Of a stretch of 64,000 nt of DNA, positions 44,393 to 52,982 are shown piece after piece. The DNA lies in the NCBI GenBank assembly GCA_964463375.1, contig CAYXBQ010000002.1, positions 62,001-126,000 on the forward strand, read 5' to 3'. The stretch comes from UMGS1696 sp964463375. GTDB lineage: Bacteria; Bacillota; Clostridia; Oscillospirales; CAG-272. The position numbers and the translations under genes were made by a program. Numbering within the stretch: position 1 is the first letter of the stretch; each line of letters starts with the position of its first letter. Under the pieces are notes generated by a model. The model saw only the letters and a program-made list of their open reading frames with translations, was not told where the DNA came from and did no database searches.

Positions 44393-45166
44393 ATGAAAAA
44401 AGAGATCACCCGATACGCCGACTCTACGCTGTTCGAGGGCATGACCTCTCTCCGAGCCTGCATACACGCCATGGAGGCTTCTCTCCACGACAGACGGATC
44501 CTGCGGGTGCTGTACGATGGTGCAAAGGCTGAGAGCAAGCGGAAGGAGCTGGGCTATCTGCGTGCCATGGGCAAGAAGCACGGCTTTCCCCTGGAAGAAG
44601 TGGACAGCGAAGCTTTGGATGCGCTGACGGTCGGCTCTACCCACGGCGGTATCGTGGCAGAATGCACCGACCGCACCATTCCCACCCTGACCGCAGATGC
44701 GATCCCGGATGACGGCTTTTTCGTCCTGGTAGAAGGGATCGAGGATCCGTATAACTTTGGGTATGCCCTGCGTTCCCTGTATGCCTGTGGCGTGGACGGC
44801 ATCGTGCTGTCTCCCCGAAACTGGATGAGTGCCGCCGGGGTCGTGTGCCGTTCGTCTGCCGGTACGTCAGAGCTGTTGCCGCTGTACACCAGCGATGGGG
44901 TAGCCGCAGCGCAGCTATTCCGGCAGCGTGGCTATAAGATCTGCTGTGCAGGCATCCGGGATTCGGTGTCCTCGTTCGACGCAGACCTGACCTGTCCTCT
45001 TTTCCTCGTCGTCGGTGGAGAAAAGCGTGGCATTTCCAGAGCCTTGCTGGACGAAGCAGACACCGTCGTGCGGATCGATTACGGCAGAGACTTTGCGGGA
45101 TCCTTATCAGCCGCATCGGCTACAGCTATGCTGGCCTATGAGGTATTGCGGCAGAGACGGAAGTAA
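44393..45166 (+). CDS. TrmH/SpoU family RNA methyltransferase, variant motif 3
   Basis: A 257-residue SPOUT methyltransferase, second in this window. Motif 1 is DPYNFGYALRSLYACG and motif 2 LVVGGEKRGIS. Motif 3, usually SLNVSVA, reads GSLSAASATAMLAYEV, so the conserved Asn is Ser/Ala. It starts one base after the prfB stop and is cotranscribed with it. The target is unknown. Confidence 0.87.
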   Translation: MKKEITRYADSTLFEGMTSLRACIHAMEASLHDRRILRVLYDGAKAESKRKELGYLRAMGKKHGFPLEEVDSEALDALTVGSTHGGIVAECTDRTIPTLTADAIPDDGFFVLVEGIEDPYNFGYALRSLYACGVDGIVLSPRNWMSAAGVVCRSSAGTSELLPLYTSDGVAAAQLFRQRGYKICCAGIRDSVSSFDADLTCPLFLVVGGEKRGISRALLDEADTVVRIDYGRDFAGSLSAASATAMLAYEVLRQRRK

Positions 45167-45173
45167 ATAGAAT

Positions 45174-45228
45174 GGGTGGGGAGCATTTGCAGCTAAGTAG
45201 GAGAGAGCTACATCCCACCGTTTTTGTA
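45174..45228 (+). terminator. Terminator of the prfB-TrmH unit
   Basis: GGTGGG pairs with CCCACC around a long structured loop, followed by GTTTTTG. Confidence 0.75.
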
Positions 45229-45309
45229 TGATGATCGAATAGCATTCGTGCCGGATCGGTGCGGGTGCTATTTCTGTATCCATACACATCTCTTTTTACA
45301 TTTTCCCGG

Positions 45310-45338
45310 TTGCATCGGCGGCGATCCTATGGTATAAT
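45310..45338 (+). promoter_or_regulatory. Sigma-A promoter of the GTPase-NYN gene
   Basis: TTGCAT and TATAAT with a 17-bp spacer ending in TATGG. Confidence 0.85.
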
Positions 45339-45371
45339 AAAAAGTATTATTTTGCAGAAAAGGGAACAAGC

Positions 45372-47945
45372 ATGAAAAAACAGGTCATTGGGGTGCTGGC
45401 CCATGTGGATGCCGGAAAGACCACCCTATCGGAAGCACTGCTGTATGCGGCAGGGAAGATCAAAACACCAGGGCGGGTGGATCAGCGCAATACCTATTTA
45501 GATACCCACACCTTAGAACGGGAACGGGGGATCACCATTTTCTCCAAACAGGCGCTGTTCACCTATGGGGATCTGTCTGTGACCCTGCTGGATACACCGG
45601 GACACGTGGACTTTTCTGCCGAAGCCGAACGGACGCTGGCGGTGCTGGACTATGCCATTTTGGTCATCAGCGGCTCCGAGGGCGTGCAGGCCCATACCCA
45701 GACCCTGTGGCAGCTGCTGGAACGCTACCATGTGCCTACGTTTATTTTTATCACCAAAATGGATATGGTGGGCAGTGACCGGGTAGCCGTGCTTCGATCC
45801 CTGGCGGCAGAGCTCCATAGCGGCTGCGTGGACTTCACAGATACCGAAGACAGCGATACCCGTGCCGAGCAGATCGCCATGTGTGACGAAGACCTGTTCG
45901 AGCAGTACATGGAGACCGGTGAGATCACCGACACAGACATCGCCGATCTGGTGGCAGAACGAAAGCTGTTCCCCTGCTATTTTGGCAGTGGCCTGAAAAA
46001 TACCGGGATCATAGCACTGCTGGATGGCTTGCACCGGTATACCTTAGAGACAGAATACCCCGCTGCCTTCGGTGCCCAGGTGTACAAGATCGCCCATGAC
46101 CCCAGCGGCGTGCGGCTCACCTACTGCAAGCTCACCGGCGGAGCTTTGTCCGTGCGCCAGCCTCTTGCCTACACCGACGAAAAAGGCGAAGGACGGGAGG
46201 AAAAGATCACGGGACTGCGGCTGTATTCCGGTGCCAAATACACCACAGCCGATACGGTATCTGCCGGAGACGTGTGCGCCATAGCCGGATTGAGCGGCAC
46301 CTACGTAGGCCAAGGCCTGGGTGACGAGGATACCGCTCTGCCGCCTGCCTTAGAACCCGTCCTGCACTACCGCCTTGCCATTCCCAAGGAGGTGGATCCT
46401 CGGCTGTTTTTGCCCAAGCTGAAGGAGCTGGAAGAGGAAGAACCGCTGCTCCACGTCCTATGGAACGAACGCTTTGGGGAGATCCATGCACAGGTCATGG
46501 GCGAGGTGCAGACGGAGGTGCTGGTGCGGCTGGTGGAAGAACGGTACGGCGTGCCTATCACCTTCACAGACGGCCGCATCTTGTACCGGGAGACCATCGC
46601 AGCAACCGTGGAAGGCGTGGGCCATTTTGAACCCCTGCGGCACTATGCGGAGGTTCACATCGTGATGAAGCCGCTGCCGGTGGGATCGGGATTGGTCTTT
46701 GACAGCGTGGTCAGCGAAAACGCCTTAGACCGCAACTGGCAACGCCTGATCCTGACTCACCTGGAGGAAAAGACCCACATCGGCACCCTGACCGGTGCCC
46801 CCATCACCGATATGCAGATCACCTTGACGGCAGGACGTGCCCACCAGAAGCATACCCAGGGCGGTGACTTCCGAGAGGCCACCTATCGTGCGGTGCGAGA
46901 GGGGCTGATGCAGGCCAGAGCGGCGGGACAAATGGTGCTGCTGGAGCCCTGGTACGCCTTTCGCTTAGAGGTGCCGGGGGAATGTGTGGGTCGAGCCATT
47001 GCGGACATCTTAGCCAAAGACGGTACCTACGATGAGCATGAAGCCACACCGGGCGTGTCGGTGCTGCAAGGTCGTGCGCCGGTCTCCACCATTGGAGAAT
47101 ACGCCAAAGAGGTGGCAGCCTATACCCATGGCAAGGGCAAATTCTCCTGCCGCATGGATGGCTACTATCCCTGCCACAACGCCGCCGCTGTCATCGAGGC
47201 GACCGCCTATGTGCCGGAAGCGGATATGGACAATACACCAGATTCGGTGTTCTGTGCCCATGGAGCGGGGTTTGTGGTGCCGTGGGAGCAGGTGCGTTCC
47301 CATATGCATTTGGAGTCTACACTTGTAAAGGATAAAGGACAAGGGGCAACGGTGGTGGAGACACCCAAGGTGATCCGGAAAAACTTAGATCTGGACGAAA
47401 AGGAGCTGGAGGCCATCATGGAGCGGGAGTTCGGGCCCATACGACGCAAGGTCTATAGCGAAGGCAAAAAGCTCGTCACTGCCGAACCCAAGCTCCACCG
47501 GAACCGCCGTTCTCTCTACATCATCGACGGCTACAATGTGATCTTTGCCTGGGAGGAGCTGTCCGCCATAGCCCAAACGGATCTGGAAAACGCCCGGCGG
47601 CAGCTGTGCGAGATCTTAGCCAATTACCAAGCCTTCACGAAGCGAGACATGATCGTTGTGTTCGATGCCTATAACGTCAAGGGCTCGGTGGAGCGAAAGC
47701 TGGATTACCAGGGTCTGCACGTGGTCTACACCAAAGAAAACGAGCTGGGTGACACCTACATCGAAAAGCTGGTGAATCAGATCGGCAAGGACCACACAGT
47801 GCGGGTGGTGACCTCCGACGGACTCATCCAGCTGCAAGCGGTACGCTCCGGTGTCCTGCGGCTGTCGGCAAGAGAATTTCGAGAAGAGATCCTGTCGGTG
47901 GACAAAGAGATCGCAGAGATACTTTCGGCTTTGGGAAATAGGTGA
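45372..47945 (+). CDS. TetM-like ribosome-protection GTPase fused to YacP-type NYN domain
   Basis: An 857-residue fusion. Residues 1 to about 640 align in order with EF-G/Tet(M)-type translation GTPases: P-loop AHVDAGKTT (10-18), switch I with ERGITI, DTPGH at 74-78, G4 as TKMD at 128-131 instead of NKxD, then domains II-V. From about residue 710 a NYN/YacP-like nuclease domain follows (SLYIIDGYNVIF, MIVVFDAYNVKG, VRVVTSDGLIQ, SAREFREEI). In Bacillus YacP/Rae1 cleaves mRNA in the ribosomal A-site, so joining it to a ribosome-binding GTPase is mechanistically suggestive. Tetracycline resistance is not implied; the function is unproven. It has its own promoter and terminator. Confidence 0.9.
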   Translation: MKKQVIGVLAHVDAGKTTLSEALLYAAGKIKTPGRVDQRNTYLDTHTLERERGITIFSKQALFTYGDLSVTLLDTPGHVDFSAEAERTLAVLDYAILVISGSEGVQAHTQTLWQLLERYHVPTFIFITKMDMVGSDRVAVLRSLAAELHSGCVDFTDTEDSDTRAEQIAMCDEDLFEQYMETGEITDTDIADLVAERKLFPCYFGSGLKNTGIIALLDGLHRYTLETEYPAAFGAQVYKIAHDPSGVRLTYCKLTGGALSVRQPLAYTDEKGEGREEKITGLRLYSGAKYTTADTVSAGDVCAIAGLSGTYVGQGLGDEDTALPPALEPVLHYRLAIPKEVDPRLFLPKLKELEEEEPLLHVLWNERFGEIHAQVMGEVQTEVLVRLVEERYGVPITFTDGRILYRETIAATVEGVGHFEPLRHYAEVHIVMKPLPVGSGLVFDSVVSENALDRNWQRLILTHLEEKTHIGTLTGAPITDMQITLTAGRAHQKHTQGGDFREATYRAVREGLMQARAAGQMVLLEPWYAFRLEVPGECVGRAIADILAKDGTYDEHEATPGVSVLQGRAPVSTIGEYAKEVAAYTHGKGKFSCRMDGYYPCHNAAAVIEATAYVPEADMDNTPDSVFCAHGAGFVVPWEQVRSHMHLESTLVKDKGQGATVVETPKVIRKNLDLDEKELEAIMEREFGPIRRKVYSEGKKLVTAEPKLHRNRRSLYIIDGYNVIFAWEELSAIAQTDLENARRQLCEILANYQAFTKRDMIVVFDAYNVKGSVERKLDYQGLHVVYTKENELGDTYIEKLVNQIGKDHTVRVVTSDGLIQLQAVRSGVLRLSAREFREEILSVDKEIAEILSALGNR

Positions 47946-47954
47946 AAAAACAAC

Positions 47955-47999
47955 AAAGGATCTGTGGTTCCGTCAGGGCACACAGGTCCTTTCCTTTGC
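47955..47999 (+). terminator. Terminator of the GTPase-NYN gene
   Basis: A 12-bp stem, AAAGGATCTGTG with CACAGGTCCTTT (one T-G), then CCTTTGC; a strong stem but a weak T-tract. Confidence 0.65.
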
Positions 48000-48070
48000 G
48001 GAAGGCTATTGCTCTTTTGTATTGCAGTATAGCTTTCCATACTTTTGCGGGGCTTTTTTCTGAAACCGGA

Positions 48071-48099
48071 TTGCATTTTTCGCCGGAATGTGGTATCAT
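48071..48099 (+). promoter_or_regulatory. Sigma-A promoter of the beta-helix gene
   Basis: TTGCAT and TATCAT with a 17-bp spacer ending in GTGG, 31 bases before the gene. Confidence 0.8.
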
Positions 48100-48130
48100 A
48101 AATATCATCAATACAAGCAGGAGTAGGACG

Positions 48131-49537
48131 ATGCAAACCAAAACCGAGATCAAGCAGCAGATCCGCAGCTCTCTGGAAGAAATGCGGAAAGAAAATATAG
48201 CAGCGGCAGAAGCACTGACCGATCGTGTCCTTCTGACCGGCTACCGTTCGTGGACAGAAGAAAAGGATGGCCATACCATCTGGACAGCGGCACTGCAAAG
48301 GGCACTGCGGGAGCATAGCGTCGTGGTGATCCCCCCGGCAGAAACGGTCTATTGGATCGATGACACCGTGGTGATCCCATCCGATCGGCATATCGAGGCC
48401 ACCGGTGCCATCATACGGCTGACGCCGGACTGCGAGGTGCTGATGCTGCGGAACGAACACACCACCGACGGCACCTTTGCCCCCATCGCACCGGGTACAG
48501 CCGACCACAATATCTCCATCCACGGCGGTCGGTGGGAGGAAAGCCATACAAAGCGTGGCGGCTACGGACACAGCGGGCGGTACACCCATTTTGCCGAAGA
48601 CAAACCGGGCGAGCGCAGACCCTTCTACGGCGTGTCCACCTGTATGCTGTTCAACAACCTGACCGGTCTGACCCTGCGGGATGTGACCTTTGCCCATACG
48701 GCAGGCTTTGGTGTGCAGGTGGGAAATTTGACAAACGGTGTCTTTGAACATATCACCTTCGAATCCTGCTACGCCGATGGACTGCACATCAACGGCAACA
48801 GCACCAACCTGTATGTGTACAGCATCCATGGAGAAGTGGGAGACGATCTGGTGGCGCTCAATATGTACGACTGGCAGAATTCCTCCGTTACCTTTGGACC
48901 CACCCGCAACGTGCTCTGCGAAGAACTGCACCTGGCGCAAAGCAGCCTGTATAAAGCCCTGCGGATCGAGCCGGGGATCTACACCTATGCCGACGGTTCC
49001 ACCACCGACTGCGGCCTGTCCAACGCCATCATCAGCCATGTCACCGGCATCATGACCTTCAAAATGTACTTCCAGACCCCCGCCTACCGGATCGGAACAG
49101 AACCGGAGCGGGGCGGCGTGGGCTCTTCGGACAACCTGTTTTTCGAGCATATCACCGTGGATCTGGCCGGTCCCATCGATCGGTTTGCCTCTTACCTAAA
49201 CAGCGACCCGATCCGTGGCCACTTTGCCGCCTTTGAGCTGGGCTCTCACATTGGCTACGCCTCCTTCACCGACATCGACCTGACCCTGCACCGGGACATC
49301 TACCCGCTGTCGTACCTGGTCATGGTGGGTCCCAAATCCATTCGAAACGGCGATACCGAGGTTTTCGACCCCTATCTGACCTCCCATGTGGGCACCATCG
49401 AGCTACAAAACATCCGGGTCAATGGGGAAGTGGTGCAGCACGACGACAGCCTGGTCTGCGTGACCAAATTTGAGGACGTGAACGAGGACGGCCATTCCAC
49501 CGGCTGCGGTACCGTGCAGGAAGTGCGGTGGTCCTGA
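48131..49537 (+). CDS. Right-handed beta-helix (pectate-lyase-like) protein, no signal peptide
   Basis: A 468-residue protein. Repeating short beta strands (NISIHGGRWEES, LTLRDVTFAHTAGFGVQVG, FEHITFESCYADGLHI, LYVYSIHGEVGDDLVALN) fit a parallel beta-helix as in GH28 and pectate-lyase-like enzymes; GDDLVALN resembles the Asp-Asp active-site motif of GH28. No signal peptide follows the chosen ATG (after GGAGTAGG), so it would act inside the cell on imported sugars. Its stop overlaps the next start (TGATG), coupling the two. The substrate is unknown. Confidence 0.78.
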   Translation: MQTKTEIKQQIRSSLEEMRKENIAAAEALTDRVLLTGYRSWTEEKDGHTIWTAALQRALREHSVVVIPPAETVYWIDDTVVIPSDRHIEATGAIIRLTPDCEVLMLRNEHTTDGTFAPIAPGTADHNISIHGGRWEESHTKRGGYGHSGRYTHFAEDKPGERRPFYGVSTCMLFNNLTGLTLRDVTFAHTAGFGVQVGNLTNGVFEHITFESCYADGLHINGNSTNLYVYSIHGEVGDDLVALNMYDWQNSSVTFGPTRNVLCEELHLAQSSLYKALRIEPGIYTYADGSTTDCGLSNAIISHVTGIMTFKMYFQTPAYRIGTEPERGGVGSSDNLFFEHITVDLAGPIDRFASYLNSDPIRGHFAAFELGSHIGYASFTDIDLTLHRDIYPLSYLVMVGPKSIRNGDTEVFDPYLTSHVGTIELQNIRVNGEVVQHDDSLVCVTKFEDVNEDGHSTGCGTVQEVRWS

Positions 49538-50460
49538 TGCGCACGGTCGTACCGTCGTATTATACAGGATTCCGCTGCATCGCCGACAAATGTAAACATA
49601 GCTGCTGCGTGGGCTGGGAGATCGACATTGACGAAGACACCATGGCTTTGTACGACGATCCCCATATACCACTATACAAACCATTACAGCAGCACATCGA
49701 CCGCAGTACAGACACGCCCCATTTTCGTTTGGACGAGAGAGAACGCTGTCCCTTTCTGACATCCACAGGTCTGTGTCGCATTATCCAGACCATGGGGGAG
49801 GAAAGCCTGTGCCAGATCTGCGCCGACCATCCCCGGTTCCGCAACTATTTCTCCGACCGCACCGAGATCGGGCTGGGATTGTGCTGTGAAGCCGCCGCTA
49901 TGCGTATGCTGCACGCCGACCACGTGCGCTGGATCGTGCTGGACGACGATGGGATAGCAGACACCTGTACCCCGGAGGAATGCGATTTTCTCACACGGCG
50001 GGAGCAGATATACGCCATTTTGCAGGATCGGGAAACACCCCTGTCCGCACGACTGGACAAAATGTTGACCATATGCCATGCTCGCCTGCCGCAGAAAACC
50101 GTGGGTGCATGGACGGCGATCTATCGAGCGTTGGAACAGTTAGATCCCACCTGGGACAAGCTGCTGTCCCCACTGGCTGCGGACGATACACCACTGCAGC
50201 TGCCGATAGGCGAGACGATCTGGGATATGCCGCTGGAAAACCTGGCACTGTATTTCACGTTCCGGCACCTGGCCGATGCATTGGACGACGATCGGCTGGC
50301 GGCACGAGCGGCGTTTTGCGTGCTGAGCGTATCGTATCTGTATGCACTGCTGGCCAAGCATGGGGACAATGTGGTGGAGCTGGCAAGACTATATTCCAGC
50401 GAGATCGAGTATTCCGAGGAGAATATGGAGACACTGCTGACACTATTGGAAGAAGCATAA
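49537..50460 (+). CDS. FliB-like protein with N-terminal cysteine cluster
   Basis: A 307-residue protein of the family that includes flagellin lysine-N-methylase FliB. The N-terminal cluster CIADKCKHSCCVGWEIDID, then CPFL, GLCRI, LCQICADHPR and LCCEAA, matches the Cys-rich (iron-sulfur or zinc) signature of that family. No flagellar gene is nearby; its neighbour upstream is a beta-helix protein with overlapping start/stop codons. The true substrate may therefore differ from flagellin. Confidence 0.8.
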   Translation: MRTVVPSYYTGFRCIADKCKHSCCVGWEIDIDEDTMALYDDPHIPLYKPLQQHIDRSTDTPHFRLDERERCPFLTSTGLCRIIQTMGEESLCQICADHPRFRNYFSDRTEIGLGLCCEAAAMRMLHADHVRWIVLDDDGIADTCTPEECDFLTRREQIYAILQDRETPLSARLDKMLTICHARLPQKTVGAWTAIYRALEQLDPTWDKLLSPLAADDTPLQLPIGETIWDMPLENLALYFTFRHLADALDDDRLAARAAFCVLSVSYLYALLAKHGDNVVELARLYSSEIEYSEENMETLLTLLEEA

Positions 50461-50479
50461 TACTATTGGAGGAATCTAT

Positions 50480-51526
50480 ATGGCAATCGTAACAATTATC
50501 GGCTCCGGCATGATGGGCTCAGCACTGGCATTCCCGGCCAGAGAAAACGGACACACCGTGAGACTGGTGGGTACCCATCTGGATAGAGAGATCATCGACA
50601 CCTGTCAAAAAACGGGCAGACATCCCAAATTCACAAGGGATTTTCCCGCCGGCGTGACCTATTACCAGATCGAGGAAATGGAGGAAGCCATTGCCGGGGC
50701 AGACATGATCATCGGTGGTGTCAGCAGCTTTGGCGTGGACTGGTTCGGGGACTATGTGCTGCCGAAGATCCCCGACGAGATCCCGGTGCTGACCGTCACC
50801 AAGGGCCTGTGGAACACCCCGGAGGGCGAACTGTTGCCGTACCCTATGGTGTGGCAGAAGAAGCTGGATGCACTGGGCAAAAAGCTGTCTTTGAACGCAG
50901 TAGGCGGCCCCTGCACCAGCTATGAACTGGTGGCACACGACCAGACCGAGGTAGCATTCTGCGGCAAGGACATCGCCACACTGAAAAAGCTGCGGGACAT
51001 CATGCACACGGATTATTACCACATCAGCATCACCACCGACGTGATGGGGATCGAAAGTGCCGTTGCGCTGAAGAACGGCTACGCACTGGGCATCGCACTG
51101 ACCATTGGTCTGAACCAGAAGGAAATGGGGGACGACACCCTGCACTTCAATTCCCAGGCAGCCGTGTTCGGTCAGAGCGTCAAGGAGATGCAGCAGCTGC
51201 TCACCATGCAGGGCGCCGGTACGCTGGACAACCTGTGTGTAGGTGCCGGCGACTTGTACGTGACCGTATACGGTGGCCGAACCAGACAGATCGGGATCCT
51301 GCTGGGTCGTGGTCTGGACATCGATGCCGCCAAAGCAGAGCTGGCCGGTGTCACGCTGGAATCGCTGGTGGTCGCCGTTCGTGTGGCAGAGGCACTCAAG
51401 GTCAAGGCTGCCCGTGGGGAAGTGGATCTGGCCGATTTCCCGCTGCTCATGCACGTGGACAGCATCCTGACCGAAAAGAAGCCGGTGAACATCCCCTGGG
51501 AACAGTTCACATTTGTGAAAGAATAA
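50480..51526 (+). CDS. GpsA-like NAD(P)-dependent glycerol-3-phosphate dehydrogenase family protein
   Basis: A 348-residue oxidoreductase. The Rossmann motif GSGMMGSALA (8-17) is followed by TVTKGLW, GGPCTSYELVAHDQT in place of the usual GPSFA stretch, and the catalytic-Lys segment GIESAVALKNGYALGIAL. The C-terminal helix domain contains GAGTLDNLCVGAGDLYVTV. The fold is clear; the variant GPCTS motif leaves substrate identity open. GGAGGAAT precedes the ATG. Confidence 0.85.
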   Translation: MAIVTIIGSGMMGSALAFPARENGHTVRLVGTHLDREIIDTCQKTGRHPKFTRDFPAGVTYYQIEEMEEAIAGADMIIGGVSSFGVDWFGDYVLPKIPDEIPVLTVTKGLWNTPEGELLPYPMVWQKKLDALGKKLSLNAVGGPCTSYELVAHDQTEVAFCGKDIATLKKLRDIMHTDYYHISITTDVMGIESAVALKNGYALGIALTIGLNQKEMGDDTLHFNSQAAVFGQSVKEMQQLLTMQGAGTLDNLCVGAGDLYVTVYGGRTRQIGILLGRGLDIDAAKAELAGVTLESLVVAVRVAEALKVKAARGEVDLADFPLLMHVDSILTEKKPVNIPWEQFTFVKE

Positions 51527-51532
51527 AAAACG

Positions 51533-51572
51533 AAACACCGCTATGGAAAACGCCACGGCGGTGTTTTTGTAT
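51533..51572. terminator. Bidirectional terminator between GpsA-like gene and WecG/TagA gene
   Basis: ACACCGC pairs with GCGGTGT, with an A-run on one side and TTTTTG on the other. Confidence 0.85.
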
Positions 51573-51574
51573 GG

Positions 51575-52339
51575 TCATTTTTCCTTGTTTCCACGCAGCT
51601 TGTACAGCCAGGTGCCAAAGTAGAACCGGGGCAGATTCATCATCCGACCGATCCGACGTGGCTCCTTGCACAGGCGATAGAACCACTCCAACCCCAGCTT
51701 GATAAAGATCTTCGGTGCCCGCTTGACCGTTCCGGCATACACGTCCACAGAACCGCCCAGACCAAGCAGCAGTGTGACCTCCGGCAGAGCAGCACGATTG
51801 GTATAGATCCACTTCTCCTGTGCCGGCGCACCCAGACAAACGTACAATACATCGGCCCCGCTTTGCCGGATCTCTGCCAGCACCGCTTCGTTTTCGGCAC
51901 CTTCCTTCTGGAAATACCCATCGTGGAGCCCGGCGATCACCAATCCCGGATACTTCGCAGTCAGCTTCTCCGCGGCGATCTGGGCAACCCCCGGCTTTCC
52001 TCCCAGCAGAAACAGCTTGTGCGCCGGTGCATGGGACAGCATTTCCACCAGCTTTTCTCCGACGACCACCCCGGCGACCTTTTCCTTCAGCGGTGTGCCC
52101 AGGATCTTAGCCGCCTTGATGACCCCGATCCCATCCGGCACCAGCAGGTCTGCCGAGCCGATCACCGGATACAGAGACGGATCATCGATACAGGCCTGCA
52201 CGATCTCTGCGTTGGGGGTGAACACCGCCGTCTGGATCCCGTTTTCCAGCCGCTCCGATAAGCACGCCATGGTCTCCGCTACAGTCAGATTGTCAAACCG
52301 CAGCCCCCGCACCTGGACATGTGTATCCACATTCTGCAT
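51575..52339 (-). CDS. WecG/TagA/CpsF family glycosyltransferase
   Basis: A 254-residue GT26 transferase that adds N-acetylmannosaminuronate or ManNAc to a lipid-linked GlcNAc for teichoic acid or polysaccharide synthesis. The motifs are TPNAEIVQAC, VPDGIGVIKAAK, LFLLGGKPG and LYVCLGAPAQEKW. AGGAGGTAGT precedes the ATG. It lies behind acpP on the same strand. With the LCP ligase at 25 kb it points to wall-attached glycopolymers. Confidence 0.92.
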   Translation of the reverse strand: MQNVDTHVQVRGLRFDNLTVAETMACLSERLENGIQTAVFTPNAEIVQACIDDPSLYPVIGSADLLVPDGIGVIKAAKILGTPLKEKVAGVVVGEKLVEMLSHAPAHKLFLLGGKPGVAQIAAEKLTAKYPGLVIAGLHDGYFQKEGAENEAVLAEIRQSGADVLYVCLGAPAQEKWIYTNRAALPEVTLLLGLGGSVDVYAGTVKRAPKIFIKLGLEWFYRLCKEPRRIGRMMNLPRFYFGTWLYKLRGNKEK

Positions 52340-52447
52340 ACTACCTCCTATGGTAATCCGAACAGCACCGGCTTTGCAAAAAAACGTGCCACCGGTGTGA
52401 CCCTGCGACACGTCTTCCCTGTGCTGTCCTGTCGTAACGTTTCAGCC

Positions 52448-52672
52448 TCAAGCGTTTTCAGCCAGATAATCTGCAACATCCCCAACGGTGATGAACTTGT
52501 GTACAACGTCATCGCCGATCTCGATGTTGAACTTTTCTTCGCACAGCAGCACCAGGTCAGCCAGCTCCAGAGAGTTGATCCCCAGATCATTTACCAGCTC
52601 GGCCTTAGGTGTGATGTCGTCGGGATTGATGGAAAGCTCTTCTACCAAAAGTGCCTTGACTGCATCAAACAT
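52448..52672 (-). CDS. acpP: Acyl carrier protein
   Basis: A 74-residue acidic carrier. The phosphopantetheine attachment site is Ser34 in DLGINSLELADLVL. AGGAGGAAC precedes the ATG and a strong promoter lies about 115 bases upstream. The Ile/Asn around the Ser (GINSLE instead of GADSLD) is a common variant. It is away from plsX, its usual partner, and upstream of a glycosyltransferase gene. Confidence 0.93.
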   Translation of the reverse strand: MFDAVKALLVEELSINPDDITPKAELVNDLGINSLELADLVLLCEEKFNIEIGDDVVHKFITVGDVADYLAENA

Positions 52673-52786
52673 GGTTTATGTTCCTCCTGTAAATAACATG
52701 ATTTTCTTTTGTGCCGGGTCATCCATGCAGGATCCTCCACATCGGACGGTCCAGACGGTGGTTCGACCAGCGCTCATACATATACT

Positions 52787-52815
52787 ATTATAGTGGTCAA
52801 ACGGCGTTCTGTCAA
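52787..52815 (-). promoter_or_regulatory. Sigma-A promoter of acpP
   Basis: Read leftward: TTGACA and TATAAT with a 17-bp spacer. Confidence 0.88.
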
Positions 52816-52855
52816 GCATTTTCTCAAAAATTTTCAGATTATTCTCAAATTTGTA

Positions 52856-52884
52856 TTGAAAAAAGCGCAGCTATAGGGTATAAT
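52856..52884 (+). promoter_or_regulatory. Sigma-A promoter of the TIM-barrel isomerase gene
   Basis: TTGAAA and TATAAT with a 17-bp spacer ending in AGGG; divergent from the acpP promoter. Confidence 0.85.
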
Positions 52885-52982
52885 ATAAAAAGTACAGAAA
52901 ACCCGATAGGGAAAAGTGTCCCGATCTGCGGTAGCATGAAAACTGTCAAATTGAAAACTTCCATGACAAAAGGAGAATGAAT

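Noticed and set aside
45372..47945. Acquired tetracycline resistance gene
   Set aside because: Only the GTPase family resemblance supports it; the NYN fusion, TKMD motif and chromosomal housekeeping context argue for a native translation factor. Resistance would need testing.
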